A DNA stretch of 64,000 bases from Teichococcus aestuarii (GCF_003116135.1 NZ_PDOA01000012.1:62001-126000); one strand, 5' to 3'; shown: positions 21,472 through 30,739, counted from the first letter of the stretch. Numbers and translations: made by a program. Notes: generated by a model not told the origin, from the letters alone.

Positions 21472-22458
21472 ATGCCTGGAATTCATCGTCGCCTGCTGTT
21501 GCCGACGCTCGGCGGCCTGGTCGCGGCGGCACGCGCCACGCCCGTGGCGGCCTCGGCCTGGCCCAGCCAGCCGGTGCGCCTGATCTGCCCCTTCGCCGCG
21601 GGCGGCCCCACCGATGTCGCCGCACGCTTGGTGGCGGACGGGTTGACCAACGTGTTGCCGCAACGCGTGCTGGTCGAGAACCGCACCGGTTCCGGCGTGG
21701 TGGTCGGCACCGAGACCGTGGCCAAGGCGCCACGTGATGGCTACACCATACTCTACAGCACCATCGCTCATGCGGTGCTGCGGCCTCTCTTCTCCAGCCT
21801 CAGCTTTGATCCGGTGGCCGATTTCCGGCCGGTCGCGCTGGTCGGCACGGTGCCGATGCTGCTGATGGTGAACAAGGACGTTCCGGCGCGCAACCTGCAG
21901 GAGCTGATCGCGCTGTTCCGCGACAAGCCCGGCCGGTACGATTACGGCAGTTCCGGCGCCGGCGGAGCGGTGCATCTGGCCACCGAGCTGTTCCTGCGGC
22001 AAGCAGGCGATCTGAAGGTCAACCACATCCCGTATCGCGGCTCGGCCCCCGCCATGCCGGACCTGCTGAACGGCAACCTGACGATGTTCCTCAACGTCGC
22101 CTCCGATGGCATCGCCAGCGTGCAGAGCGGCGCCACGCGGGCACTCGCTGTCAGTTCCGCGCAGCGTCTGCCGCAACTGCCCGATGTGCCGACTTTCGCC
22201 GAGGCCGGGTTGCCCGGTTACGAGGCGTACACCTGGCACATGCTTTTCGCGCCGGCCGGCACCCCGGAGGAGGTCGTGAACGCGCTGAACCAGGCGGTGA
22301 ACAAGGTGGTGCGCATGCCCAATGTCCAACAGCGCTTCACCGAGCTTTCGGTCCAGCCGCGCTCCGACAGCACGCCCGCCAGTGCCGCGGCCTGGCTCCG
22401 GTCGGAGATGGCGAAATGGGAGCCGCTGGTCCGGGAGAGCGGCATCACGGCGAACTGA
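21472..22458 (+). CDS. Orphan TctC/Bug-family substrate-binding protein
   Basis: Periplasmic carboxylate-binding protein of 328 residues. N-terminal signal RRLLLPTLGGLVAAARATPVAASA, then WPSQPVRLICPFAAGGPTDVAARL, the standard opening of Bug proteins, followed by TETVAKAPRDGYTILY, SSGAGGAVHLATELF and NGNLTMFLNVASDGIASV. The ATG at 21472 has AAGGAGG just upstream. No tctA or tctB adjoins it, so it may work with a distant permease or as a sensor. It lies between two AT-rich intergenic islands, separating it from the surface-glycan genes. Confidence 0.93.
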   Translation: MPGIHRRLLLPTLGGLVAAARATPVAASAWPSQPVRLICPFAAGGPTDVAARLVADGLTNVLPQRVLVENRTGSGVVVGTETVAKAPRDGYTILYSTIAHAVLRPLFSSLSFDPVADFRPVALVGTVPMLLMVNKDVPARNLQELIALFRDKPGRYDYGSSGAGGAVHLATELFLRQAGDLKVNHIPYRGSAPAMPDLLNGNLTMFLNVASDGIASVQSGATRALAVSSAQRLPQLPDVPTFAEAGLPGYEAYTWHMLFAPAGTPEEVVNALNQAVNKVVRMPNVQQRFTELSVQPRSDSTPASAAAWLRSEMAKWEPLVRESGITAN

Positions 22459-22992
22459 GATCTGCCTCGGCCCTGTCCTGCGAAGGGGAGCCGTGGGCGC
22501 CTGGCCGCCCGCCCGGGGCGGACGGCCAGGATTGCCGCTTGCCGGGCGCGCGAAGCCCATGTGGCTGGTGCTCCGGGCGGCGGCCCGGCCGAGGTCCGGC
22601 ATTGCCTTGCGCGCGCCGGCTCCGGACCGGAGAGACATGCTGAATTGAGGGATTGGCGTCCTCCCCCGTGATGCCCCCGGGGCGAGGCCAGGGCTGGATG
22701 CCGCCTGGATCAGCGGCCAGATCCTGCATCCGCAGCGTCCTCGGCAGGAAAAGCGGGTTGGTGCAGAAGGCGAGGCAAGGCGGCCAAGCGGCGCCCTCTC
22801 CGACAGACCGTACGATGAACACTTCCCTGTTGTTCATCGCTGACATTGGCCTCGAACCGCCCCCGCGCTTTGTACGCGCGACGAAAGCGGCACAGGTGGA
22901 GTGTACGGCGCAGCAAATCCGAAGAGAAAAGCGGGCACCAGCCGGATAAACAAGTGAAAATATTATAGAATATTTCTGACGTCGACAAATAT

Positions 22993-23012
22993 TTGTAGAA
23001 TATTTTCTACAA
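22993..23012. promoter_or_regulatory. Perfect inverted repeat in AT-rich region upstream of rfbC
   Basis: TTGTAGAA (22993-23000), loop TATT, TTCTACAA (23005-23012). Short spacer and symmetry suit an operator for a dimeric regulator; there is no T-run immediately after it, so a terminator is less likely. Confidence 0.4.
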
Positions 23013-23063
23013 GATGATGGATTTATTGATATAACTCAAATAAAGACCGTTTATCAAATCCTG

Positions 23064-23091
23064 TTGCACGGCAATTTTTATGATCTATAAA
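23064..23091 (+). promoter_or_regulatory. Candidate promoter of rfbC
   Basis: TTGCAC (23064-23069), 16-base spacer, TATAAA (23086-23091), about 37 bases before the rfbC ATG. The -10 is 5/6 to the consensus; the -35 is weak. Confidence 0.35.
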
Positions 23092-23128
23092 AGCCTGAAA
23101 TATTAAATCTTCTTTGTAACGGAAACGA

Positions 23129-23716
23129 ATGATGTCAGCCAGCCCGGTCCAGCTTGTCCGTCCCAAACGCTTCGGGGACTCCCGGGGATGGTTCTCCGAA
23201 ACCTGGAACAAGGAGCGCTTCGCGGCGGCCGGCCTGAAGCTGGAATTCGTGCAGGACAATCATTCCCTCTCCGGCCAGGTCGGAACCTTGCGGGGCCTGC
23301 ACTTCCAGACCCCGCCCTTCGCGCAGGACAAGCTCGTGCGTTGCCTGAGGGGGAAGATCTTCGACGTGGCGGTCGATATCCGGAAGGGCTCGCCGACCTA
23401 TGGGCAGTGGGTGAGCCGCGTCCTCTCGGCCGAGAATGGCGAGCAGCTCCTGGTTCCCATCGGCTTCGCGCACGGGTTCATGACGCTGGAGCCGGATACG
23501 GAGGTCGCCTACAAGACCTCCAACTATTACGACCGAAATTGCGACAGCGGCCTGATGTGGAACGATCCCGACATCGCCATCGCGTGGCCGCTCGACGCCG
23601 CGGCCGCCATCCTGTCCGAGAAGGACCAGAAGCAGCCGTCGCTGCGCGGCTTCGACAGCCCCTTTGCCTATGACGGCCGGCCCCTGCTGCCGCTGGGAGA
23701 TGCGCTGGTTCCCTGA
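23129..23716 (+). CDS. rfbC: dTDP-4-dehydrorhamnose 3,5-epimerase
   Basis: RmlC-type cupin enzyme that epimerises dTDP-4-keto-6-deoxyglucose in dTDP-L-rhamnose synthesis. Motifs: RPKRFGDSRGWFSETWN near the N terminus, QDNHSLSGQVGTLRGLHFQ with the catalytic His in RGLHFQ, and VPIGFAHGFMTLEPDTEVAYK. 195 residues is a normal length. Two tandem ATG codons begin the gene, with GGAA about 7 bases upstream. The rfbA gene follows after a 243-base gap on the same strand; rfbB and rfbD are not in the window. Confidence 0.95.
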   Translation: MMSASPVQLVRPKRFGDSRGWFSETWNKERFAAAGLKLEFVQDNHSLSGQVGTLRGLHFQTPPFAQDKLVRCLRGKIFDVAVDIRKGSPTYGQWVSRVLSAENGEQLLVPIGFAHGFMTLEPDTEVAYKTSNYYDRNCDSGLMWNDPDIAIAWPLDAAAAILSEKDQKQPSLRGFDSPFAYDGRPLLPLGDALVP

Positions 23717-23959
23717 GCGCCATGGTGGGGCGCCGCGATGCGGGCCAGCCCTTCGCCCGGTGCATTGGCCCAGCCCATGCCAGTCTGGCGGCGCCCCCGG
23801 CCGTGGCGGACACTCCGTTCCGGGGAGCGAGGAAGAGGGTGGCGCAGCCCCGCGCCACGCGGCTATAGCCGCCGCGTCTTCCGGAAGCCGGCCGGCAGCG
23901 AGCGCTTTGGGCGATGGCCCGATCAAATCCCCCGAGAGGCAAAGGAATTCTGAGAGGCT

Positions 23960-24832
23960 ATGAAAGGTATCGTGCTCGCCGGAGGCTCCGGCACGCGGCT
24001 TCATCCGGCCACGCTGGCGGTCAACAAGCAGTTGCTGCCTGTCTACGACAAGCCGATGGTCTACTATCCGATTTCCGTGCTGATGCTGGCGGGGATACGG
24101 GAAATCCTGGTCATCTCCTCGCCCGACTTCATCGAGATGTACAAGCGCCTGCTGGGCGATGGCAGCCAGTACGGCGTGTCTTTCAGCTATGTGGTCCAGG
24201 AGAAGCCGGAGGGGCTGGCACAGGCCTTCCTGCTGGGGCGGGAGTTCATCGGCGAGGACCCGGTCGCGCTGGTTCTGGGCGACAACATCTTCTACGGCGC
24301 CAACCTGTCCGCCATGGTGCAGCAGGCCGCGACGCGGACGGATGGCGCCACGGTCTTCGCCTATTACGTCGATGACCCGGAGCGCTACGGCGTCGTCGAT
24401 TTCGACCCGACGGGCCGCGCCATCTCCATCGAGGAGAAGCCTGCCCAGCCGAAATCCAACTGGGCGGTCACGGGCCTCTACTTCTATGACAATGCCGTCA
24501 TCGACATCGCGGCCTCCATCAAGCCTTCCAGCCGGGGCGAGCTGGAGATCACCGATGTCAACCAGCGCTACCTGGAAGCCGGCAAGCTGCAGGTGGAGCG
24601 CATGGGGCGGGGCTACGCCTGGCTCGACACAGGCACCCACGACTCCCTCCTGGATGCCAGCGAGTTCGTCCGCGCCATCCAGCAGCGCCAGGGCCTGCCG
24701 ATCGCCTGTCTTGAGGAAGTGGCCTTCCTGAACGGCTTCATCGATCTCGACCAGCTGGAGCGGCGCGGCCACCTCTTCGCCAAGACGGCGTATGGCCAGC
24801 ACCTGCTGCGCCTGGCCAAGACGCACCGATAA
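23960..24832 (+). CDS. rfbA: Glucose-1-phosphate thymidylyltransferase
   Basis: RmlA enzyme making dTDP-glucose from glucose-1-phosphate and dTTP, first step of dTDP-rhamnose synthesis. The nucleotide-binding start [19 protein letters not shown], the sugar-binding [41 protein letters not shown] and [17 protein letters not shown] are all present. 290 residues is the usual length. A GAGAGG precedes the ATG. Together with rfbC it supplies part of the rhamnose pathway for a surface polysaccharide. Confidence 0.97.
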   Translation: MKGIVLAGGSGTRLHPATLAVNKQLLPVYDKPMVYYPISVLMLAGIREILVISSPDFIEMYKRLLGDGSQYGVSFSYVVQEKPEGLAQAFLLGREFIGEDPVALVLGDNIFYGANLSAMVQQAATRTDGATVFAYYVDDPERYGVVDFDPTGRAISIEEKPAQPKSNWAVTGLYFYDNAVIDIAASIKPSSRGELEITDVNQRYLEAGKLQVERMGRGYAWLDTGTHDSLLDASEFVRAIQQRQGLPIACLEEVAFLNGFIDLDQLERRGHLFAKTAYGQHLLRLAKTHR

Positions 24833-24860
24833 GGCGGTAGCTGCCCTTCCGGGGGGGCGG

Positions 24861-25538
24861 TCATCGCCGCCCCGGCCCGGGCGATGCTTCCGCGGCGCGC
24901 AGCCAGAGCGAAGCCTCGCCCGATCCCTCCGGGTCCGATGCCCGCGGGTGCGGGCGGGAGACGGAGGATGGCGCACGGGCCGCCGCGGTGCGGGAAGCGG
25001 GAGGCGGCTCACCCCGCATCGCCAGCAGGACGCGCTGCCGATAGGCTCCGCCGCGTTCAGCCTGGCCGGAATGGTAATGCGCCACGGCGCGCATCCAGTC
25101 GCCCTGGCGCTCCTTCAGCCGGCGCAGGAACCGCGCCGCATAGCGCGCATTGGCCTGGGGAGAAAAGGCTTCCTCCAGCGAGGCGAAAGCCTGCGGGTGA
25201 TGGTGAAGGTTGATCTGCAGGCAGCCCACATCGATCAGGCGGACACCTTCCATCTGCAGCCGGCGTACCTTGCGAAGCGCCTCGCCGCGTGTCTCGAAGG
25301 CATGGCCTTCGCCGCGGGCATTGACCGTCCAGGGCCAGGGCTCGACATTGCCGCGGCCCGTGCGCCGCCCGCTTTCCACCCGGCCCATGGCGGCCAGCAG
25401 GCCGCGCGGCAGCTCCTCTGCCCGCTCCGCGGCCCGGATGGCGGTATTGCAATCGGCCGTCCCGGCCCAGGCGCCGGGCCAGCGGGCCAGCGCCAGCAGG
25501 ACCGGGAGCAGAATCCGAAGAACAGGCACACATGTCAT
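24861..25538 (-). CDS. Lytic transglycosylase (SLT-domain) protein
   Basis: Secreted peptidoglycan-cleaving enzyme. After an N-terminal signal (VLRILLPVLLALARWPGAWA) the goose-lysozyme-like fold shows GLLAAMGRVESGRR, with the catalytic Glu in the VESG motif, then VGCLQINLHHHPQAF, ANARYAARFLRRLKERQGDW and VAHYHSG. These are typical of VirB1/SLT proteins. The start is uncertain: an ATG at 25538 is used, but an in-frame GTG at 25553 is possible; neither has a Shine-Dalgarno sequence. It is convergent with rfbA, the two stops being only 28 bases apart. Confidence 0.85.
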   Translation of the reverse strand: MTCVPVLRILLPVLLALARWPGAWAGTADCNTAIRAAERAEELPRGLLAAMGRVESGRRTGRGNVEPWPWTVNARGEGHAFETRGEALRKVRRLQMEGVRLIDVGCLQINLHHHPQAFASLEEAFSPQANARYAARFLRRLKERQGDWMRAVAHYHSGQAERGGAYRQRVLLAMRGEPPPASRTAAARAPSSVSRPHPRASDPEGSGEASLWLRAAEASPGPGRR

Positions 25539-25648
25539 GCGCCGATGAGGCACAGGACGGATTAATTTTTCGCATAATCCTTCGGAGTTCTCCTGCCTCC
25601 GTCCCGGTGCCTGCGGCGGCCGCGGGAGACGGGCGCGCTGGCCTGTTC

Positions 25649-25671
25649 CTTGGATTCAACGCAAATCCAAG
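25649..25671. promoter_or_regulatory. Inverted repeat upstream of the stress-gene pair
   Basis: CTTGGATT (25649-25656), 7-base spacer CAACGCA, AATCCAAG (25664-25671); perfect 8-base arms. A further partial copy, CTTGGAT, lies about 30 bases downstream. It is 132 bases before the gene at 25804 and could serve it or the divergent transglycosylase. Confidence 0.35.
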
Positions 25672-25803
25672 AAGAATTCATCAATAAAGACAAGCCAAAG
25701 CTTGGATATTTTTTCCGCCCGTCAGTCAACGAAAAGAGACGTCGGCCGTTCCTCTGCCATGCGGCACCCCGTGCCGTGACGAAAGAACAATGGGAGAGAT
25801 CGC

Positions 25804-26235
25804 ATGCAGTCGAAAAGCATGGCCATGGTCCTTGCCGCGGCGCTGATGGTGGCACCGGCCGCAATGGCGCAGCAGGGCACTGTCGGCTCGCCCTCCAACC
25901 CTGGGGGCGGTGGCACCACCATGGGTCAGGGCACTCCCGGCACCACCACCACGCCCGGCCGGGTCGCGCCGCCTGACGTGGCGCCGAACCGCGGCGCGGC
26001 GGCGCCTGGCACCGACAACCCGCCCACCACGGCCACGCCGGCCGAGGGCGCCAACAGCTTCACCGAAGGCCAGGCGCGCAGCCGCATCGAGGCCGCCGGC
26101 TACACGGATGTTCAGGGGCTGCAGAAGGACGACAAGGGCGTCTGGCGCGGCCGTGCGATGCGCAACGGCCAGACGGCCGAAGTTGGCCTCGACTTCCAGG
26201 GCAATGTCGTGACCGGCAACGCCGCGCCCCGCTGA
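25804..26235 (+). CDS. Secreted low-complexity protein with PepSY-like C-terminal domain
   Basis: 143-residue exported protein. Signal peptide MAMVLAAALMVAPAAMAQ is followed by a Gly/Pro/Thr-rich linker (GGGGTTMGQGTPGTTTTPG) to about residue 85, then a small domain NSFTEGQARSRIEAAGYTDVQGL ... KDDKGVWRGRAMRNG ... VGLDFQGNV that resembles PepSY/YpeB-type modules seen in many alphaproteobacterial periplasmic proteins. Function unknown. The start has GGGAGA upstream. It precedes a stress-type gene by 42 bases and probably shares its transcript. Confidence 0.65.
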   Translation: MQSKSMAMVLAAALMVAPAAMAQQGTVGSPSNPGGGGTTMGQGTPGTTTTPGRVAPPDVAPNRGAAAPGTDNPPTTATPAEGANSFTEGQARSRIEAAGYTDVQGLQKDDKGVWRGRAMRNGQTAEVGLDFQGNVVTGNAAPR

Positions 26236-26277
26236 GCGCGCGCCGGCTTTTGACCTAGCACAAGAAGAGGAAACATC

Positions 26278-26940
26278 ATGGCCAGCAGGACTATTACCCG
26301 GCTCTTCGACACGCGCGAGCACGCCATGGCGGCGGTGCGCGACCTCGAGGCCGCGGGCTTCTCGCATGACGATGTCGGCATCGTCGCCAACGACGCCAAG
26401 CGCGACACCACCCCGGCGGTGGACCCCTCGACGGAACACCATTCCGAGGAGCATACCAAGTCGGGTGCCGGCATCGGCGCCACGCTGGGCACGCTGGTGG
26501 GCGGCGGCGCGGGGCTGGCGGCGGGCCTTGGCGCCCTGGCCATTCCCGGCATCGGGCCGGTGGTCGCGGCGGGCGCGCTGGTGGCGGCGCTGACCGGCGC
26601 CGGCGCGGGCGCGGCGGCGGGCGGCCTGCTCGGCAGCCTCACCGGCGCGGGCGTCAGCGAGGCGGATGCGCCCGTCTATGCCGAAAGCGTGCGCCGCGGC
26701 GGCAGCATGGTGACGGTACGCACCGACGACATGCGCGCCGTGGAGGCCGAGACCATCCTCGACCGCCACAGCCCGGTGGATGTGCGCAAGCGCGAGGCGG
26801 ATTACCGCGCCGGCGGCTGGCAGGGTTACGACCCCGACGCCCCCGTGACCGACATTCCGGGCACGCCCTCCAGCCGCCATGTGGGCGGCGGCACGGCTTC
26901 CGGCATGACCGGCGCCGATCCGGCGGACCGCCGGATCTGA
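26278..26940 (+). CDS. General stress protein 17M-like protein with glycine-zipper region
   Basis: 220-residue protein whose first 45 residues match the YflT/GSP17M type domain (TITRLFDTREHAMAAVRDLEAAGFSHDDVGIV). A central hydrophobic, glycine-rich segment (GATLGTLVGGGAGLAAGLGAL and VVAAGALVAALTGAGAGAAAG, residues about 60-120) forms glycine-zipper helices likely inserted in a membrane. Then GVSEADAPVYAESVRRGGSMVTVRT follows, also typical of the group. AGAGGAAA precedes the ATG. Role presumably in general stress; mechanism unknown. A strong terminator lies just downstream. Confidence 0.75.
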   Translation: MASRTITRLFDTREHAMAAVRDLEAAGFSHDDVGIVANDAKRDTTPAVDPSTEHHSEEHTKSGAGIGATLGTLVGGGAGLAAGLGALAIPGIGPVVAAGALVAALTGAGAGAAAGGLLGSLTGAGVSEADAPVYAESVRRGGSMVTVRTDDMRAVEAETILDRHSPVDVRKREADYRAGGWQGYDPDAPVTDIPGTPSSRHVGGGTASGMTGADPADRRI

Positions 26941-26991
26941 AGCCTGGCGGGCCTGCCGGCGGCCGGCCCGCCGTCTGAGAAGGCGCAGCAG

Positions 26992-27018
26992 AGCCGGGGG
27001 AGGTCTTCCCCCGGCTTT
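26992..27018 (+). terminator. Rho-independent terminator after the stress gene pair
   Basis: AGCCGGGGGA (26992-27001), loop GGTCT, TCCCCCGGCT (27007-27016), then TTTC. Ten-base perfect stem between the converging stress gene and hemH; the T-run on the plus strand is short. Confidence 0.65.
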
Positions 27019-27025
27019 CGGCGTT

Positions 27026-28063
27026 TCAGGCCCAGCCCGCCAGCTCCTGCCCGATGATGGCGCGCAGCAGATGGATGGCGTCCGGCGTGTCGTTCAGGCA
27101 GGGGATGAGGGTGAATTCCTCGCCGCCCGCGGCCATGAACTCCTGCCGCAATTCGTGGCCGATCTCGTCCAGCGTCTCGATGCAGTCCGCCAGGAAGCCC
27201 GGCGTAATGACGGCGATGCGGCGGATGCCGCGCCGCGGCAGGGCGGTGACGCGTTCATCCGTGTAGGGCTCCAGCCAGCGCTCCCGCCCGAAGCGGGACT
27301 GGAAGGTCATCGGGAATTCGCGGGCGGTCATCCCCAGCCGCCGGCGCAGCGCGAGCATGGTGCGGTTGCATTCCGCCGGATAGGGATCGCCCGCCTTCAC
27401 GTAGCGGCGCGGCAGGCCATGGAAGGAAGCGAGCAGCAGCTCCGGCGGCCGCTCCAGCCCGGCCAGGCCGGCGCGGATGGAGCGTGCCAGCCCCTCGATG
27501 TAGAGCGGATGGTCGGGGAAGGAAGGCGCGATGCGGAGGGCGGGCTGCCGCCGCATCGTCATCAGCGCGCGGAAGGCGGCGTCGTTCACCGTGGCGGTGG
27601 TGGTGGCGCTGTACTGCGGGTAGAGCGGCACCACCAGGATGCGGTCGCACCCCGCGGCCTGCAACGCCTCCAGCCTGCTGGCGATGGAAGGGCGGCCGTA
27701 GCGCATGGCCCAGTCGATGCGCGGGCCGTTGGCGGGCAGGGCCTGGCGCAGCAGCTCCGCCTGGGCGCGGGTGTAGGTGCGCAGCGGCGATTCATCGGCC
27801 GCCTCGTTCCAGATGCGCCGGTAGGCGGCGCCGCTGCGGAAGGGCCGCGTCGTCAGGATCACGCCCTGGAGCAGCGGCTGCCACAGCCAGGGGTTCACCT
27901 CGATCACCCGCCGGTCGGAGAGGAACTCCGAGAGGTAGCGGCGCACATCGCCATAGCGGGTCGAGTCCGGCGTGCCGAGATTGACCAGCAGCACGCCGAC
28001 CTGCCCGGCCGCGCGCGAGTGAGCGGCCGGCGCCGGGCGGAGGGAGAGGGGATGGTGGGTCAT
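27026..28063 (-). CDS. hemH: Ferrochelatase
   Basis: Inserts ferrous iron into protoporphyrin IX, the last step of heme synthesis. Motifs: GQVGVLLVNLGTPDSTRYGDV at the start, then FLSDRRVIEVNPWLW, VVPLYPQYSATTTATVND, LASFHGLPRRYVKAGDPY with the catalytic His, and FLADCIETLDEIGHEL with the conserved acidic residues. 345 residues is normal for the soluble or peripheral bacterial enzyme. The ATG overlaps the hemC stop by 4 bases, so hemC-hemH form one unit. The pairing with two catalases and oxyR nearby points to heme supply for peroxide defence. Confidence 0.96.
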   Translation of the reverse strand: MTHHPLSLRPAPAAHSRAAGQVGVLLVNLGTPDSTRYGDVRRYLSEFLSDRRVIEVNPWLWQPLLQGVILTTRPFRSGAAYRRIWNEAADESPLRTYTRAQAELLRQALPANGPRIDWAMRYGRPSIASRLEALQAAGCDRILVVPLYPQYSATTTATVNDAAFRALMTMRRQPALRIAPSFPDHPLYIEGLARSIRAGLAGLERPPELLLASFHGLPRRYVKAGDPYPAECNRTMLALRRRLGMTAREFPMTFQSRFGRERWLEPYTDERVTALPRRGIRRIAVITPGFLADCIETLDEIGHELRQEFMAAGGEEFTLIPCLNDTPDAIHLLRAIIGQELAGWA

Positions 28064-29055
28064 GCGAAGAGATCCGCCGGGCTGTCCGCCCGCAGGGAGG
28101 CGCCGAGCGCCGCGCCGAGCCGTTCCGCATCGGCCGGGGCGCCGCGCAGCGCGCGGCGCAGCAGGAAGGAGCCATCCTCCCGCGCCACCAGCGCCTCGAG
28201 ATGCAGGGCGCCATCCGGGGTGAGGCTGGCATGTGCGCCGATGGGGGTGCGGCAGGAGCCATCCAGCGCCGCCAGCACGGCGCGCTCGGCCCGGGCGGCG
28301 AGATGGGTGGGGCTGTGGTCGATACCGGCCAGCCGTGCGCGCGTGGCGCTGTCGCCCGCGCGGGCGGTGACGGCGATGATGCCCTGGCCGGCGGCGGGCA
28401 GCATCTCCATGGTCGAGAGCGGGCGGGCGGCGCGGGCCTCCAGCTCCAGCCGCTGCAGCCCGGCCATGGCCAGCACCGTGGCGGCGTGGTCGCCCTCCTC
28501 CAGCCGGCGCAGGCGGGTCTGCACATTGCCGCGCAGCAGGCCGAAGCGGAGGTCAGGCCGCAGGTGCCGCAGCTGCGCCATCCGCCGGGCCGAGGCGGTG
28601 CCGATGCGCGCCCCGGACGGCAGGCCCGGCAGCGGGCCGCGCCGCTCCTCGGGCGGGCAGCCGGGGGCCAGCACCAGCGCGTCCCGCGCATCGGCGCGCG
28701 GCAGCACGGCGGCGATGACGAGGCCCGGCGGCAGTTCGGTCTCCAGGTCCTTCAGGCTGTGCACGGCGAAGGCCACGCGGCCGTCGAGCAGCGCCTCGTG
28801 GATCTCCTTGGCGAAGAGGCCTTTGCCGCCCAGATCGGCCAGGCGTCGTCGCTGCTCGGCGTCGCCGCTGGTCTGCATCGGCACGGGCTGCGCCTCGCCG
28901 GGCGCCACGCCGAGGGCCGCCAGCACGCGGCGGGTCTGCGCCAGGGCCAGCGGCGAGGCGCGGGTGCCGGCACGCAGCGGGGCCCCTGGGAAGGAGCGGG
29001 CGGGAACCAGGGAGGGGCGCGCCAGCGCCGGGGCGGCCTGGAGGGCAGCGGACAT
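28060..29055 (-). CDS. hemC: Hydroxymethylbilane synthase (porphobilinogen deaminase)
   Basis: Polymerises four porphobilinogen units into hydroxymethylbilane. The start LRAGTRASPLALAQTRRV, GGKGLFAKEIHEALLDGR, AVHSLKDLETELPPG (catalytic Asp103) and the cofactor cysteine in LDGSCRTPIGAHA (Cys268) identify it. 331 residues, slightly long at the N terminus; a first ATG at 29055 gives about 25 extra residues before the conserved start, so a later start is conceivable. It is cotranscribed with hemH through a 4-base overlap. Confidence 0.95.
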   Translation of the reverse strand: MSAALQAAPALARPSLVPARSFPGAPLRAGTRASPLALAQTRRVLAALGVAPGEAQPVPMQTSGDAEQRRRLADLGGKGLFAKEIHEALLDGRVAFAVHSLKDLETELPPGLVIAAVLPRADARDALVLAPGCPPEERRGPLPGLPSGARIGTASARRMAQLRHLRPDLRFGLLRGNVQTRLRRLEEGDHAATVLAMAGLQRLELEARAARPLSTMEMLPAAGQGIIAVTARAGDSATRARLAGIDHSPTHLAARAERAVLAALDGSCRTPIGAHASLTPDGALHLEALVAREDGSFLLRRALRGAPADAERLGAALGASLRADSPADLFA

Positions 29056-29230
29056 CGGCAGGGATCCAGCAGCGAGGGGGAAAGAAGGGCCGGCCTGCCC
29101 GATGAGGCCGGCCGGCCCGCCCCCATGGTGGGCGGCAGGGGGTAGGCGCCGCCCGCGCCATGAGGCTTAGGCGGGAAGGGCACGGGCACGGACGGCCCGG
29201 GGGAAGGCCCTTCCCGCGGTCCGGCGCGCC

Positions 29231-30739
29231 CTATCCGGCGGCGGCCTGGCCACCGACATCGGCCGCCGTGGTCGGCGCCGAGGCGGGCGCGGTGTGGATG
29301 CGCGCGATCGCCGCCGCCACGCCTTCCGCATAGGCCGGGTCGGCCCGGCGAAAGTGTTCCAGCTGCCGGTCGATGATGAAGCGCGGCACGCCCTGCATGG
29401 CGCCGGCGATGTTCTCGAAGAGCTGGCGCTGCTGGTCCGCCGTCATCATCCGGAACAGCGTGCCGGGCTGGGCATAGTCGTCATTGCCCTCGCGGTGGCT
29501 GTAGTGGTCGGCGTCGCCGCTGATGCGCAGCGGCGGTTCCTTGGCGGCGGGCGCCTCGGCGGGGCCGCCGAAGGAGTTCGGCTCGTAGTAGTGGTCCGTG
29601 CCGCGCGGCGCGTCGAAGCGCATGGCGCCGTCGGCGTGGTAGGTGTTCACCGCCGCGTGCGGGCGGTTCACCGGCAGCGCCTCGTAATGGGTGCCGACGC
29701 GGTAGCGGTGCGCGTCCGCATAGGCGAAGATCCGGCCCTGCAGCATCTTGTCCGGCGAGAAGCCGATGCCGGGGACGATGTTGGAGGGCGAGAAGGAGGA
29801 TTGCTCGATCTCCGCGAAATAGTGCGCCGCGTTGCGGTTCAGCTCCAGCACGCCGACATCGATCAGCGGATAATCCGCGTGCGGCCAGACCTTGGTGAGG
29901 TCGAACGGGTTGTAGGGCGTCTTCTCCGCATCCGCCTCGGGCATGATCTGCACCTGCATTTTCCAGCGCGGGAAGTCGCCGCGCTCGATCGCCTCGTACA
30001 GGTCGCGCTGCGCGCTCTCGCGGTCCTCGGCGATGACCGCGTTCGCCTCGCGGTTGGTCCAGGTGCGGATGCCCTGCATCGTCTTGAAGTGGAACTTCAC
30101 CCAGTAGCGCTCGCCGGCATCGTTCCACAGCGAGAAGGTGTGGCTGCCATAGCCGTTGACGTGGCGGTAGCTCTGCGGCAGCCCGCGGTCGCTGAACAGG
30201 ATGGTCACCTGGTGCAGGCTCTCGGGCGAGAGCGACCAGAAATCCCACATCGCGGTGGGCGAGCGCAGATTGGTGGCCGGGTGGCGCTTCTGGGTGCGGA
30301 TGAAGTCCGGGAACTTCAGCGGATCGCGGATGAAGAAGACGGGCGTGTTGTTGCCCACCAAATCCCAGTTGCCTTCCTCGGTGTAGAACTTGATGGCGAA
30401 GCCGCGCACGTCGCGCTCCGCATCGGCCGCGCCGCGCTCGCCGGCCACGGTGGAGAAGCGCAGCAGCAGCTCGGTCTGGCTGCCGGGGCGGAACACCTTG
30501 GCGCGGGTGTATTTCGAGATGTCGCCGGTGACGGTCAGCGTGCCATAGGCGCCGGAGCCCTTGGCGTGCACCACGCGCTCGGGGATGCGCTCGCGGTTCT
30601 GGTGCGCCAGCTTCTCGATCAGCTGGTAGTCCTGGAGCAGCAGCGGGCCGCGCGGCCCGGCGGAGAGGCTGTTCTGGTTGTCGGCGATGGGGGCGCCGGC
30701 GGTGGTCGTCAGGACGGGGCGTTGCGTCGGGTCGGACAT
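29231..30739 (-). CDS. katA: Monofunctional heme catalase
   Basis: Clade-3 type small-subunit catalase, 502 residues. Catalytic His in [16 protein letters not shown], Asn in [13 protein letters not shown], proximal heme Tyr in [20 protein letters not shown]-binding type residues are expected in the HDAG-like region. Nearly full conservation through [19 protein letters not shown]. Gene is divergent from oxyR across 109 bases with clear palindromes, strongly suggesting peroxide induction by OxyR. A second peroxide-removing enzyme, katG, is 27 kb away in the same window. Confidence 0.97.
   Translation of the reverse strand: MSDPTQRPVLTTTAGAPIADNQNSLSAGPRGPLLLQDYQLIEKLAHQNRERIPERVVHAKGSGAYGTLTVTGDISKYTRAKVFRPGSQTELLLRFSTVAGERGAADAERDVRGFAIKFYTEEGNWDLVGNNTPVFFIRDPLKFPDFIRTQKRHPATNLRSPTAMWDFWSLSPESLHQVTILFSDRGLPQSYRHVNGYGSHTFSLWNDAGERYWVKFHFKTMQGIRTWTNREANAVIAEDRESAQRDLYEAIERGDFPRWKMQVQIMPEADAEKTPYNPFDLTKVWPHADYPLIDVGVLELNRNAAHYFAEIEQSSFSPSNIVPGIGFSPDKMLQGRIFAYADAHRYRVGTHYEALPVNRPHAAVNTYHADGAMRFDAPRGTDHYYEPNSFGGPAEAPAAKEPPLRISGDADHYSHREGNDDYAQPGTLFRMMTADQQRQLFENIAGAMQGVPRFIIDRQLEHFRRADPAYAEGVAAAIARIHTAPASAPTTAADVGGQAAAG

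Larger units (their letters stand above)
22459..23128. other. Gene-free region with AT-rich end before rfbC
   Basis: 670 bases without a gene I can support. The first about 490 bases are GC-rich with short non-conserved frames. From about 22950 to 23128 the composition turns AT-rich. That part holds a repeat TAGAATATTTC (22966) / TAGAATATTTTC (22996) spaced exactly 30 bases, a perfect hairpin (22993-23012) and a promoter-like pair before rfbC. It may mark foreign DNA or a silencer/operator region. Confidence 0.5.

Noticed and set aside
29056-29230. GC-rich inverted repeats upstream of hemC as a terminator for katA
   Set aside because: Several short dyads are present but none is followed by a T-run on the minus strand; not strong enough to annotate.
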